Assembly (NCBI RefSeq): GCF_001577835.2
Contig: NC_029547.1
Coordinates: 58,140,841 to 58,204,840 of the forward strand
Length of the DNA: 64,000 bases
Direction: 5' to 3'
From: Coturnix japonica
Lineage: Eukaryota; Chordata; Aves; Galliformes; Phasianidae
Position numbers and translations under genes: made by a program. A model generated the notes under the pieces. It saw nothing but the letters and a program-made list of their open reading frames with translations. It made no database searches and was not told the DNA's origin. Of this stretch, positions 1 to 12,095 are shown in pieces (position 1 is the first letter of the stretch; the number at the start of each line of letters is the position of its first letter).

Positions 1-80
1 GGGGGTTGGAACTACATGATCCTTGAGGTCCCTTCCAACCCGGGTAATTCTGTGATTCTGTGATTCTGTGATTCTGTGAA
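1..80 (+). mobile_element. CR1 LINE, 3' tail only
   Basis: The segment carries the standard CR1 3' terminus: a 'ttggaact..atgatccttgaggtc' type block followed by 'ccttccaaccc' and the octamer tail 'attctgtg' repeated about three times. It is cut by the window edge, so its 5' extent is unknown. CR1 is the dominant avian non-LTR retrotransposon and is usually 5'-truncated, as here. Confidence 0.93.
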
Positions 81-130
81 ACCTGTTACAAAACAAATGT
101 GGACCAACTGGGGCATGTTCAGTGATTACC

Positions 131-368
131 TTGAGGATTATGAGCATCTTTTGTTTGAAGGGAGGGTGAACCAGCTGGGACTATTTAACCTGGAGAGACT
201 TGGGGGATCTCGTGTATATAGATGAATGTCTAATAAAGTAAAGAAGCTGCAGTCACACTCTTCTTGGTGGTGTCCAGTAACAGGATGACATGCAAAAGGC
301 ACAACTGAAAATACATAACATCCTACATAAGCAGAAGAAAAAGCATTTTTACTGTGCAGGTGGTTAAA
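131..368 (+). mobile_element. CR1 LINE fragment, 3'-truncated and diverged
   Basis: The order of motifs follows the CR1 body: 'gagcatctt..tatgaag' type start, 'cagctgggactatttaacctggag', 'gggggatctc', a 'ggtgtccagtaacaggatgac' segment and 'catttttactgtgcaggtgg'. No CR1 tail follows, so the fragment has lost its 3' end or is a different subfamily from the neighbour at 1-80. Divergence is high, suggesting an old insertion. Confidence 0.75.
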
Positions 369-370
369 GA

Positions 371-2857
371 AGTAATAGTGGATCTGTCCTTGGATAGGTA
401 CTTACTTGGCCAACCTTCTCTAGCTGGTCAAATTCTTAGCATGTGGTTTGAATCCCCAGACCCACCTCCCAACCCAACAATTCTGTTTGATTCTGTTATT
501 ACTTCAAACAATTCACTAAGAGCTCTGCCCTTAACTTTGTTTTCAAGCTTTGCTGGTCAAGGGACTTTGTCATCTCTTTCCTGGTCATAGTTGGGAGGGT
601 ACTCACCAGGTGTCTATCAGGCCTCAGTCATATTTGGTGTAGCTGTGTCATCCAAACAAGAGATGATGAACTGGGATGCATGTAGTGAACGCTGATTCAT
701 TCATCTTCTGTTAAAATTAGCTTTGTCTATTGGTAGTGTTTTAACTCCGGTCATTATTCTTCAAGGCAGGTAGAGGGGGATCTGGCTTCATCACAATGTT
801 CAAAGCACTCAGTAGCATGAACCAGGCATAACTCTTCCTCCAGAAATAGAGGTGGAGGTGGAAGTAATAAGATTAACGTTTGGTATGAGACTTCCACCTT
901 CCTGCTGTTCTTGTGAATTACTCTTGTGAGTTATTGTGAATACCTGTAAGAGCTGTGTGTTCATTCACGATCTTCCACCCATCCCCAGATACTTTCATTT
1001 GTTATTATCAGCTTTTCCAATCATAAATGGTAACACTGGGAATTACAGAAGTATTTAAACAGATTTATTTTTTTCTCAGTCATGCAAATATTGTTACTAT
1101 TTTTTTTGCCCTTCAGCTCCTAGATTTGTGGATTTGTCCTTATCCTCAGCAATTAAAACATCTTTCCTGAGGCAAACAAAAGAAAAATGATACAATAAAA
1201 AAACAGGAATGCTTGCATTTGTCTGATTTTATCTTGACAGCAGGTGACACATTAAACAATAAAAGGCCTTTGTTGAAATATGTATTTGGAGGAAAAGGGA
1301 AAATTAAAAGGAGAAATATCAGTCTCTCTGCTCACTGTGGTTTTATAGTAATTATGACAACATTAATTTTGTGCCCCTCACAGGAACTGAGCAGTTTTGC
1401 TTCTGAGTAGGATGTGTTTACTTATTGCTAAATACATTAAATGCAGATGGTTTCTGACTTTGTTACCTTAATGAGGTCATATTTTAAGAAGAACCCTACT
1501 GCCATAGAAGTGAAACATCTGAAGATCTTGAATGGATGAGGCAGTTCTGATGTTCATCATGAACCTGTGCTGTCTAAGCTCTCCTCTGTGTACCTGGATC
1601 ATATGCTTCAGGGTAACAATGGGGAAAAAATCCTTCTGACTTTTTCTTACTCCGTCCTATAACTACTTCTGTGACATCAGTGTTATAAAGCAATCACAGA
1701 TGATCCCAATAATGCGGTGAAATTCCAGTGCTTAACTTTCCTATGTTATTCACTGACTTCACAAGAAATATTACAGGAATGTATGAGAGAGGCACCATCA
1801 AATGAAAGGAGACCTGACTATGATGGATGCACAACGGTGTTGTGTTAATGGGCTAGAAGAGCTAGGGCAGAAACTGCCAAGCTTCTCAGGTGCTTTTGAT
1901 GGTGTTAAGATGAGTTAAAATATTTTAAAGCCATTATAGACAGCAGAAGGCATGAGTCAGACATAAGCTGCAGTTTCCTTTGTTTCACAATGAAAGGTGA
2001 CACCCACCAACATTAGGAAGTAAAACAACACTGCACACATAAATGGTTTTTAAGATTCATTAATATCCTCCTTTTTTTTCACAGTGCAAAATTACCTCTG
2101 ACAAAAACATTACAAGATTATCTTTCAATAGCCAAGAATGCTGAACAGTTCCTGTCTGTCAGTTCCCTTAGCTCAATTTTTGTTTAATTAGGAACAGCTA
2201 ATATATCCTATGTCCCCCGCCTGCCTCATTCACAAAATCTTTTTTAAATCCAGAAGGAAATTGCAATACTTGGGCATATCCAGAGAGACAACGTAGTTCC
2301 TTTTGAGAAGAGCTGTTTAACAAATTTCTTTCAGAAGCCATTGATCAGGTGGGGATTTGTGCTGAAGCAGCATCTCTATTTCTTACAACTGGAGCAAGCC
2401 CTTCTGGGTATCTTAAAACCAAGCATACTCAGCGAGGTTTTAATTACCTCTGATAAGTTCCCTAGCAAGTCACAAGGTTTCTTATCTGTATCTGAGAGAC
2501 TCAGAGGATTATTCTTTTTGCTAGTAACATGTATTAGTGCATAGTTAGAGGAGTGCAGTTCTTTTGTTTTCAGTTAGTGGACTGTTGTGATAATTATGCA
2601 GTCTCAGCCACTGCAATTGTCACGTACAGAACTCTCAAAAAAGGATGGAGAATGAGGAAAGCTGAGTCTGCCCTTCCTCCACTCCTGCTGGCTTAGGGAG
2701 GCATAGCTGTATGACCCCTGCTAGTGACTTTTCAGCTTGTCTTTCTTCCAGCCCACATAGGCTGTGCACTTTTGTTTATCTATATGACATTTCTCAGTGG
2801 TTTTATGAGTGCATGCATACATGATACTGGTATTATTCAGTATATAAATGGAGACTC
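371..2857. other. AT-rich stretch, no gene recognised
   Basis: I see no recognisable exon, RNA gene or transposon. Open frames (for example 354-590 and 1213-1410 on the plus strand) are short, lack family motifs and have no supporting splice structure. Confidence 0.5.
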
Positions 2858-3187
2858 CTTTCAGTATCCAAAGGGGGCCTGTAAGAAAGAAGGGGATAGG
2901 CTCGTGCACAGGGTCTGTTGTGGTAGGACAAGGTCTGTTGTTGTAGGTAGTTTGAAATGGCTTCAAACTAAAGGAGAGCAGCTTAAGGTTGGGCATAAGG
3001 AAGACATTCTTTTCAATAAGAATGGTGTGGCACTGGCATAGGTTGCCTAGAGACACTCAAGATTAGGCTGGAGGGGCTCTGAGCACCTAATGGAGCTATA
3101 GGTGTCCCTATTAATTGCAGAGAAGTTGGACTATATGACTTTAAGGGGTCCCTTCCAACTCAAACAGTTATATGATTCTGTAATTCT
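2858..3187 (+). mobile_element. CR1 LINE 3' fragment
   Basis: It begins in the CR1 segment that normally reads 'cagtacctaaagggggcctacaagaaa' and runs through 'tggcactggcataggttgcctagag', 'tggagctataggtgtcc' and 'agttggactatatgact', ending in 'tatgattctgtaattctacc'. The order and orientation match a 5'-truncated CR1 on the plus strand. Many substitutions indicate an old copy. The overlapping open frames on both strands (2721-3056) are by-products of this repeat. Confidence 0.9.
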
Positions 3188-5794
3188 ACCAGTAGGTAAG
3201 TGCTTCCAGGGTTAAACTAGAAGTGAAATAGAAGCTAAATGATTGGCCCCTAAACCTGAGGAACATTTGACTGAGAGCTGTAGCTGCTGTTATTCAGCTC
3301 AGATTGCTGAGGCTTACACACTGCCACCAGTAGTACTTTTACCCTGACACCTGTGCAGCAGGAAGAACTGTGTACTTGGCACATTCCCTTTTGAGCACCT
3401 CTGGTGATCCTGTCATCCTCATGCTGGGGCTTTGTCTGAGTGCAATACTGTAGGCAATCATTTTTTGGCAGAACTGTCACAGGCAGTCTGTCTTCTGCTC
3501 TCATGTCACCTAGGCCTGTCACTGTCAATGCAATGCCTTTCCTTTGTATCTCCAAAGCATCTCTGTGACACTGTCACAGCATTAACATTAAGTGCCACCT
3601 GTAAAGGTAGCCCTTCAGTGTAGGACTTGATTGCCTCTGGAATGAGACACTAAGCTTTTTTCAGACCTATTTTATTTTCCATCCCTGTGCTTTTTACCAC
3701 CATCTTTCACTGCTCTCTTCTTTGAATTTCTAGATTTTCCTATTAATTGGTTTATATTCACCAAAAAGTGCATCTTACCATGACCTTTGAAGACAGAAAA
3801 GCTTCTAGCCCATGTTCACATGTCACTTGCATGACTACTTGGGGATATCTTGAAAGTTCCTACTGACAGAAAAGCACAAGTTTGATTTCTGATTCATATT
3901 TTTGTGATTTAGACTTTTTGAATGCTTTAAGTGTTTGATTTGGCAGTGGTCTTCCTTTCTCACCTTAGGTCTCTTATTTTCTTTCAGATTTTTACCTACT
4001 GTCTTCTGCACCTCAGATACTCGTCTTACAAAGGTGAAAACTTTCTTCAAAATAAACTTTTTCGCCATTCTGTATGTTTCTCATCTCAATTTGCTAAAGA
4101 TAGCTAACACAATGACAGCCATTCCTCTCAGCTAAGCCTCCAAGAATATTGCCAAAAGGCATGATTTCTCTACAGAAGAAATTAGAAAGTTATGGTTTCT
4201 GGAAAGGAAGCTGCTAAGCCACTGGTCAGCATTTGTTTCTACAAATTACTTCTATTCCTCTAGGTGGTTTTTTTCTCTGGTTTTGTCCAATGGAAGTTTA
4301 TCTGGCGGCTGTCACTAGAGTGTATGTCGAATCTGTATTCTTTGATGCTGACTCTGCCTGCAGAATAGTTATTTACACACAAAAAAAGAGCAACAATTAA
4401 GACTCCATTCTATTGCTACAGTCACACACCGTGGATTTGCCACGATACTGCCAATAGTTGTCAACAGGCCCCTTCAGGTTATTCAAAAAGACATACTGTA
4501 AGTTCTTTTTGTCGTGTTTACTTCAGGGCATAAATAATATTGTTTGCACCTTCCTGCTGCATGATCTGAGTAAGGAATGAATTCTGTGCAAATCAAAAAA
4601 AAAAAACTGTATTTAGACACAGACAGAAAAGAAATAAACAGAAGTTGAGTTTTGCAGTGTACATATCTAGCAATAGAGAATGACCTACATTACATTCTCT
4701 GAGCTGTATGCATGTTGGGTAACATATAATTTGCCTACAAGAATATTTAGAGCTTGGGATCAGAAGCTATCTGAGTAAATGTGCAGTTTTCCATTTATAT
4801 ACTATTTCATTTTGTCAAACATACCGTCTAATGCTGGAGATATTTGTTCAAAACTAGGGCATGAATAGAACTGATGCTAACATTACATTAAAAGCCATTC
4901 AGTACTAGACCTAAATACAGGGTAGAAGAGAACCTGAAGGTTTATTTTCCCTTTATTGTCAGAACTAGACTAAGAACATTTTGAAAGAAAGAGTACATAT
5001 AGTGTACAATCACAAAGCCAGATTCTGAACAAGTCCAGCTGATGTAAATAACACAAACACACATACTAAATAGTCACTCAAGCAGTAAAGTGCAAGCTTT
5101 AAATACATTCAGAGCACCCCGGCTTCTATTTTATTCAGACTTTCAAAGCCTAGATGTGAAAGCTGTAGGTCACATTGGAAAGAAAATATCAGATTCCAAC
5201 AGTTTCCCAGGTTAAGAAGAAAACAGAAATGAAACAGAGCTGCTTTTGGAATAAAGGAGTAATTGATGTTGAAAACTGTTTTCTCCAGGAATAGGTTCAA
5301 TCAACACTGCAGGTCAGTCTTCAGTCCTCAAGTATATATAAGGCACCATATTCCTACAGGATCTGAGGTCTTGGCCCCATCACCAGTTGCCACCAAAAGT
5401 GCACTTCTCACATTCTGAAATCAGAGGGCAGGCGGTGTCCCAGGCCCCAGTGTTGAATGAACACAATTTGTTAGCAGGCTGAGGAGCCTTCAGGTGATGC
5501 TGGGCTCTCCACAATACCCATCTGGTGCTCTTTTTTTTCCTCACCCAGTCCTTGTGTGCTCAGTAAGCCATGGGCTTTTTCTTCACATGAATGGCAAAGC
5601 AGGGCAAAGTCCTAAATTGAACTTACAGCATGAATAATAATGAATAAGAATGGTATAACTGAAGTTCACTGATTGCCAACAATCAGTTTACATGAGGATG
5701 ACCACACTGAGAATGGTGTGTTGTTCACTTGGCCCATCATGTTACAATTAAAATAAAGGTAGAACACTTCCTAGTAGAAGTGCTGTGTGGTGCA
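3188..5794. other. AT-rich stretch, no gene recognised
   Basis: No exon chain, RNA gene or clear repeat was identified. Short open frames here (3250-3555 minus, 3835-4068 minus) show no domain motifs. A poly(A) run lies near 4597-4608. Confidence 0.5.
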
Positions 5795-5985
5795 TAGATC
5801 TTGGGTGGCTGCCAGGCGCACACCCATCCTCTTGCTCACTCTTCCTCCTCAGCAAGACAGTGAGAAAAAAGATGGAGATCACTTCCTAATTCCCATAATG
5901 AGTAAGACAAGTCTGCCCTGGGGAAAATTAATCTAATTTATTACCAATTAACACAGACTTGGATTGTGAGGTACAAACATGACTT
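5795..5985. mobile_element. Probable retroelement (ERV-related) fossil fragment
   Basis: The segment resembles, from memory, an interspersed avian sequence found with endogenous-retrovirus copies: a 'ggtggctgcc..cacacccat' block, then a 'gagatcact..ccataatg' block, then 'ctggggaaaattaatctaatttattacc'. A shorter piece of the same sequence recurs at 62068-62142. The fragment is old and broken, with no ends visible. Family assignment is tentative. Confidence 0.35.
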
Positions 5986-5989
5986 GAAA

Positions 5990-6590
5990 CAACACTGAAT
6001 TAATTTAATATGCTGTGTCCTTTCCTTGCATTATTTTTAGTTATACATATTTGTATTTTTTGACTGCTGTGTGTTACTCACTTGCCAGTATTGCAAGGGT
6101 AAACCTGAGCATTTTGACCATTGCTTTTGACGTGGATTGACATCTAAGAAGTAATACGACTATCTCAAGCAGCTCCATAGTTAATTGCAAGGGTGGCTGG
6201 TGCTGCTGTTGCCAGTTTTGTGGGCAGTCTCAGCATCAGCGAGTGCAGTGTTTATTAAAAAAATACAATTATTTACACTTGCTTTCTAAAGGAAACATCT
6301 GCTGGTACTGAGGACTGAGAGTAGAATTTAAAAACTGAGAAGACAGAAAGGGGAAAGACAAGGGGAAAACAGAGGGAGAGGAGAAAGGACCACTCAAGAA
6401 CCACTCAGTAGCTGCTCCCAGATACTGAGACTAGACTAGTCATCCCATGAGAACATATTAACCTTTCCAAAATCTCAGCGAGTCTCTGTAGGCCGTTGAA
6501 AATATATGGCATACCTACATATGAGTAACTTCAAGCTTATACATGCATTTTTACGTCCCTCAAGTTAGAAACAGAATAGTGTTACCACAC
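5990..6590. other. Unannotated AT-rich stretch
   Basis: Nothing recognisable beyond short purine-rich runs near 6340-6390. Part of it could belong to the fossil at 5795-5985, but I cannot show that. Confidence 0.4.
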
Positions 6591-6591
6591 A

Positions 6592-6692
6592 ATGTCAAGC
6601 TGCGTTCCTTGACCTGCTGGCCGTGCTGTGCTTAATTCAGTCCAAAGAACTATTGGCCTGCCTTGCTGCAAGGGCACACTACTGCAAAACAG
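6592..6692 (-). mobile_element. CR1 LINE internal fragment
   Basis: Read on the minus strand this is the CR1 stretch between the reverse-transcriptase C-terminus and the 3' UTR. On the plus strand the diagnostic antisense motifs are 'ccttgacctgctggccgtgct', 'cagtccaaagaactattggcc' and 'gcaagggcacactact'. It is short and diverged. Flanking sequence is not recognisable as CR1. Confidence 0.65.
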
Positions 6693-9600
6693 CATTCCAG
6701 CTGGGTGGCCCCCAAGCAGGCACTGGGGTCTCACCTTGTTCCTTCCCAGCTGAAGAACCTGATGCATCAGGTTACTGTTGTCTCATTTCTCCAGCAGATG
6801 GAGGTTCTCTGAATAGCAGGATGCACATTTCAGGTGGCAAACACTCCTCACAGTTTTTACCATCATGTATCATCAACATGATGAGGCTACACTCTGTCCC
6901 ATTGCTCAAATCATTCCGGAAAGTATATATTACCTGCTCACAGACTTTTCTCCTAACAGACATTCCTCTGATACACTGTGAAGATTCCCAGAAAGAATCC
7001 TAAGCCACTTGGATAACCAATGAGGCATCAATAGATATGGTCTTGAGAAGATACGTTTCTATGAAAGATTACTGTCCTCACATATAAAATCTGAGGTTTC
7101 TTTGTTTAACACTGTGAGGCTTTTGAAACAAAGAGGGGAAGTCTTAACTGCAGTGAGGTGGGTCTGGAAGCCCGAGTTATTGTGCTGCTGCTTCACAATG
7201 TATCCAAAACAACATTGCTTTGACTATTTTCCCTTTCTCTCAAAGTCTTTGAATAATATCCATAGACTTACTAGTGCCCCAAGCATTACACAGCAACACA
7301 CTGAGCAAAGTCAAATGTCATTAAGTTTTGTCTTTCAGAAATACTGGAGAGCTAAAATATTTTCACCTGGAATCAGTCAAGGAAGGGATCAGACACTGTT
7401 AGCAATGATGAGCAAACCCCTTAGAGCTGTGTAAAAGTTGCCCTGATGCCTATGCTTCACAAGGGAAATGAAAATATATTACTGCATTTGGATTTCATTA
7501 TTATTTAAATTCTTTATGGGAATAATGTATATTATCTATACCCTGAAAAACTGCAAAACATAATTTCAGTCTTACAAAAATGATTCATGAAAATACTGTT
7601 ATATTTCCTCCATAAATTCATTTATTCAAAGGATAATGATAAAATAAGAGACAAAGCACACAGCAACCGTGTCTCAAATCATCTCGTGGATTTCAGCTTT
7701 GTTTAAAGACAGATATCACTAAAATGCAGGGCAACATTACTGGACACTGTCCTCAAATTTCTTCAGAAAATGTGCAAATTTGGCTTATTGTCATCATTTG
7801 GCTTCAAAATAAAAAATGGCAAAGAAAAACATTTGGACAAATGTGAGAACATTATTGTCCCAAGTGGAAAAAACATCTCATTTGCATTCAGATTCTGTTT
7901 CTACTGTCTCTCCTTTTGTTTCCAAAGTGACAAATGGTCTTTCCCCCTCCCCAACCCTTTCAGAATCTCATTAAAAGGTGCAGAAATGAGGCTTGAATGG
8001 CCCTGTGACCTTATTTCCTTTGAGGGTCACATGCAGAACACAATTCAATCTGGCACGCTGGCATATTTTATCAAGGGCTCTTTTTTTTTTTTTTTTTTTT
8101 CATCAGGAGGGGGTAGAGCAGGACAGAGTAACCCAAAACACTGATGATACAATACACACAGTGATACACATGCCATTACTCCCAACAGTGTATTCCAGTG
8201 GCTCACAGATTACTGTATAATGCGATTTTCTCTCAATGAAAGGGAATTTGAACAATAAATGGCTCTATCGTGGGTGAGAGTTCCACATATTGCATTTTGA
8301 GAAATGAGGTTTCTCACTGATTTAGCATTCTCATTTGCTATGCAGTCTTTCCTCTTCTAATAACAAGAGACTGGCTTGTTTGTTCCCAGTTTATTTTACT
8401 CCTATTTTAATGTAAAAAGCATGGGGAATAACAGCGTGACATTTAAGTGATTATATGCTAAGCATGTCTGAGAAACACGCATGGATTATACAAGTCAAAG
8501 AAATTGCTACTGAGATGCAGAGAATTTCATGGCTAGGAAAAAAAAAAAGAAAAAATGGACAACAGCCAGTATTACCATTACCCATAAGGATCCCTGTCAT
8601 ATCTGTCACGGGAGTGAAAATATGAACAGAAAAAGAGGTGTTTCAAAATTTATTACAGATATCTGACAAATCCTCATTCGAACTTTGGGGATAATTTCTG
8701 GATATAAACATATTATTAAGGCCGGAAATAATGTATTTGTGTAATTATGTCTGAAGTATCCCAGCTATTCCATTGTGATCTCCTTCAGAGAAATAATACA
8801 ACAGCTGGTGCCTCTTACGTCAATGAAAAGCTGACGTGACTAATTGTCATAGAAAGTTACTGCTGCACAGAGTGACAAAAATAACAGATTATGTGATATT
8901 GGCCTGATTGCCAGCACCTTCCCTCCAGAAACTTGTGCCTTGTCTTCTACAAGATGTGTCCAGGGCCCTTGTGTGGCTTCTGGTGAGGAAATATGTGTAT
9001 TCCTTGAAGAGCTACAGCAGTATGAACTGGCCAAGAAAATGACTTTAATGTCTCAGGGCACACCATTTCTAGTAATAATAGAAGTATTTTACAGTGCTTA
9101 GAAACCAGCAATATGTGTTGAAAAGCAGTTACTAATGCTATGGCAGCATCTTGTTGATACACACTGTCAACATTTAACTTGGTATTTGACTGTCTGAGAT
9201 ACGTTACCCCCCGAATCTACTACAGTAATCCAAAGGCAGCTTTGCCTCAATCAAATGCCCTCTGGAAATGAGCCCTTTGGATGGGAAAAATGAACTTGTC
9301 TTCTCTTCTAAGATGCCACACACATCCAGACTCCAACAATCCATTACGATTTGCAATTACAGCATTGTGAAGTCAGAGACAAGACCACATATGGAACAGG
9401 GAATCCTAGGGTTTATTCTAGGCTGAAGCACAGAGACAAAAAACCAGGGAAAAAAAGGAGCTGAAGGTTTCTAAGAGTGTGTCTAAGTGTGTATGTGTGA
9501 GAGCACATAAATGCGAGTATGGGTATTTAGAGGTGTGCCGTATCTGTACCACTGCTTACACATAACTGTTAATTAATATTACTTCAATTTGCCTAAAGGC

Positions 9601-9850
9601 AATGTAAGCCTCTGGGATGGAAGCAGCAGGGGGCACACAGTCAGTTCTGTGCAACTTCTGTGTGGATCACTTGGAAACATTCAGATAGTTCTTTTTACAA
9701 AATTTACATCCAGACCAGCTTTCAGAGGCAGCATTAGAAGAATTGCTGCAATTGCAGCAAAAGTCACAAACCTTTAGAAGGACCAGACACACAAATTGGG
9801 TTATCCATATGCTTGATCTAGGGAAGACCTTTGATAGAATCATTTTGTAT
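6693..9850. other. AT-rich stretch, no gene; possible conserved noncoding block 7.5-8.9 kb
   Basis: No exon or transposon was recognised. A 20-T run lies at 8081-8100. The part from about 7500 to 8880 has the texture of conserved vertebrate noncoding DNA, with intermixed AT-rich homeodomain-like words and a CRE pair at 8815-8839. Conservation cannot be judged from one sequence. Confidence 0.35.
8815..8839. promoter_or_regulatory. Inverted pair of CRE/ATF-like octamers
   Basis: TTACGTCA at 8815-8822 and TGACGTGA at 8832-8839 form an imperfect inverted repeat with a 9-bp spacer. Each octamer is one base from the CREB/ATF consensus TGACGTCA. No promoter or exon is visible beside them, so a distal element is the only plausible role. 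Function is inferred from motif only. Confidence 0.3.
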
Positions 9851-9854
9851 ATTG

Positions 9855-9898
9855 GGTGGTCCCGTGTGGAGCCAGGGGCTGGACTCAGAGATTCTGTG
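9855..9898 (+). mobile_element. Possible CR1 3' remnant
   Basis: The string 'gtggagccaggggctggact' is close to a common CR1 3'-end variant ('gagccaggagttggact'). It is followed by 'cagagattctgtg', which resembles a degraded tail. It is very short, so the call is weak. Confidence 0.4.
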
Positions 9899-9917
9899 TC
9901 ATCCGTTCATGTTTAGT

Positions 9918-9990
9918 GTCACAGTATCATAGACTGATTTGGATGGGAACACATTGTCAAACACCCCCTGCCATGGACAGAGGCATCTCA
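9918..9990 (-). mobile_element. CR1 LINE 3' end remnant, reversed
   Basis: On the plus strand it reads as antisense CR1: 'atcatagactgatttggatggga' followed by 'caccccctgccatggacagaggcatct'. It lies tail-to-tail with the plus-strand remnant at 9855 and abuts the mariner fragment that starts near 9990. Confidence 0.55.
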
Positions 9991-10350
9991 GGTTTTGACT
10001 CATAACCAAAGTTATTGTCACTTTCAGCCTTTTGTTGATTCAATACCTCTTTGCAATACTGTGTTCTTCCTGTTCCCACTCATGGGACCCACTTGGCACA
10101 AACTTTGTGATAATCCAACATTGTCACCATTGTTTCCAGTGCACAGAAGTGGATATTCCTCTCTGTAGGCAATTCCTGGTAGTAATCTGCCAGTTCACAC
10201 AGATGAGCTGATTCAAAAAACTTTTTATTTCACGGTGTGTCAGCTGTGTATGGCTATCCATACCATGACTTGTCCTCCATGTTGCTGTCACCGTGGCTGA
10301 AGCGCACCACTCACTGCCTCACTGTGCTCACATTCATTGGCTGGTCTCAT
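9990..10350 (-). mobile_element. Mariner (Tc1/mariner) transposase fragment, decayed
   Basis: On the minus strand the translation in shifting frames contains ALETMVTMLDYHKVCAKWVP, then VLNQQKAESDNN, which lines up with the 'ALETMV..L.Y.KVCARWVP..LT' and 'LLNQYEAEGD' blocks just before the catalytic domain of one mariner lineage (the type reported in birds and insects). Upstream a 'HSEAVSGALQ' region and 'SWYGYPYTADTP' region correspond to the linker after the DNA-binding domain. Several stops and frame changes interrupt it. Neither inverted terminal repeat nor the DDD catalytic part is visible, so it cannot be autonomous. Confidence 0.75.
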
Positions 10351-10362
10351 AACATCAGTGTT

Positions 10363-10908
10363 TGTGAATAAAATACACATTTTCAACATGATCAATACCA
10401 CAGAAGGTGGATTAATGCTTTGTTCCGAGTGTATCATTGTGGGTTTTTCTCTTTTTTCTTTTTTTCTTAATTTAAAATAGAGCAACTCTGAAAGAACTAT
10501 CTCAGGCTAATCAATTGCAAAGAAATAGATATAATTATCATAATCATCACTATCATTGTTATTATTACTCTGTTATTACTATCACAGTTATCTGTCAAAA
10601 CATCCAATAGCTCAGCTGTAGAAAGTCCCTAAGGACACACTGGAAAGAAAAATATGATTTCCAATTATTCTGTTTGAGCTAAAATACTTCCATTGTTAGC
10701 GGGCCTGTTCTACAACACTGAAGAGACTGGATCCTAGTGAGAGATGCTGCTGGAGAAATGCTGGAGTGGTCTTTGCCGTGGAAAAAGTGAAGCTGGCTGA
10801 TGCAGAATGGCCAAACCAAAGAGATGCAAACTAAATAACACACAAGGATATCTGAAGGATACAGATTGCTGTGTACAGTTGAGGGAAATTACTAGGGACC
10901 AACATCCC
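10363..10908 (+). repeat. Unidentified ~0.5 kb repeat, copy A
   Basis: This block matches 18472-18974 in the same orientation. Shared landmarks include 'tgtgaataaaatacac', 'ctcaggctaatcaattgcaaagaaata', 'gttatctgtcaaaac', 'gtagaaagtccctaaggacaca', 'ctgctggagaaatgct' and 'ttactagggaccaacatccc'. Copy A has about 92 bp and about 30 bp not present in copy B. Weaker similarity may continue to about 11015. I do not recognise the family. It carries no protein-like frame. It could be a nonautonomous transposon, a solo terminal repeat or a local duplication. Confidence 0.8.
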
Positions 10909-12094
10909 TACATACACAGATGCAAAATCTATGCTCACAGGATGTGCGTTTCACAACAGTTGTAGCGCTTAGAGAACAGGACATGGTTTCTTAAGCCTAT
11001 TTTTTTAAATACATATTTCTTGATTAAAGATATGGGCACACAACTCTGGTGTCACCCGCTTTTTCTCCCTGCTTCCAGCACTGCTTTGTAATTGACATTT
11101 TCTTTCCATGATAAGAAACGTCTAATGCAGCTCTGGAGTCATGTCTGTGGAATTCAGAGGTTTTTGAGTGGATTTACCTTCGGATGCCATCCATGTGTGT
11201 ATCCCAGTCATTATTCTGGATGTACTAATGATTTGTTCCTTTGCTTCTGTCTAACCTCCTCACAGGAAGTGACATGACAGATGGTAATGGAAAAAATCCA
11301 CCGTAGTCTCAGTGATTACTGAGTTACGCCCCTCAGCTTCACTGGCAAGTACCAACTCTGCGTGTAATACCATAGAACTGCTTTTAGAAAGTCTGCAGTA
11401 ATACTATAGACACACTTCTTGAATTGCTGGGTGCCTTCAGTGTCATTGATTAGCATTAAAGGATTAAAGTATTAAACTCATTTTCCTGCTTATCATCTCA
11501 GTATGCTCAGGGAGAGCATCGCCCCAGGGCTGACCCTTGACTCCTGAGTCCCACCTGAGCCCCAGAAGGAGGGATTTGATTGCCCAGAGGCAAAAGGAGG
11601 CTACTGGGATAGTGGGGCTGGGGCACTCACCCTTACAGGGGGGCTGACAGCCCTGTGGAGCAGCTGGATTTGGCTCCTTATTGCTTCCTTTTCTTGGTTT
11701 TGGGCTTGCTGACATTTTATCAGACACTGGGCTTAAACACAACCAGAAGAACACATCACAAGTCTGCCACCATCACTCTGGGGAACTGTGAAGACTTTCC
11801 ATTGCTGGATTAGAACCAGAAGCCAAAGCTGTCAAGTTTAGAAATGAGACTTCCACAAATTTTAAAGTCTGTGTCTTTTATCACTGTGTTGCTATCTATA
11901 AAGAAACAATTGACAAGTTTTTGCTACTGATGACCACTATGAAGTCTACATTCATTTTGTATATACTAGGATAAATCTCATCTGTCTTGTAACTCAGTTT
12001 GTTATTTCAGTGTCCCTTGTGAAATGCCATCTTGCTATTCATGCCTTGAGCCTATGCAACACGATAATGTGTTTCCGTGCATGATACACACATT
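10909..12094. other. Unannotated stretch
   Basis: No gene recognised. A 96-codon minus-strand frame at 11464-11754 includes a proline/lysine-rich segment but shows no family motif and no splice support. Confidence 0.4.
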
Positions 12095-12095
12095 T

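Noticed and set aside
11464-11754. 96-codon minus-strand frame with a proline/lysine-rich start
   Set aside because: No homology I can name and no flanking exons; could be chance.
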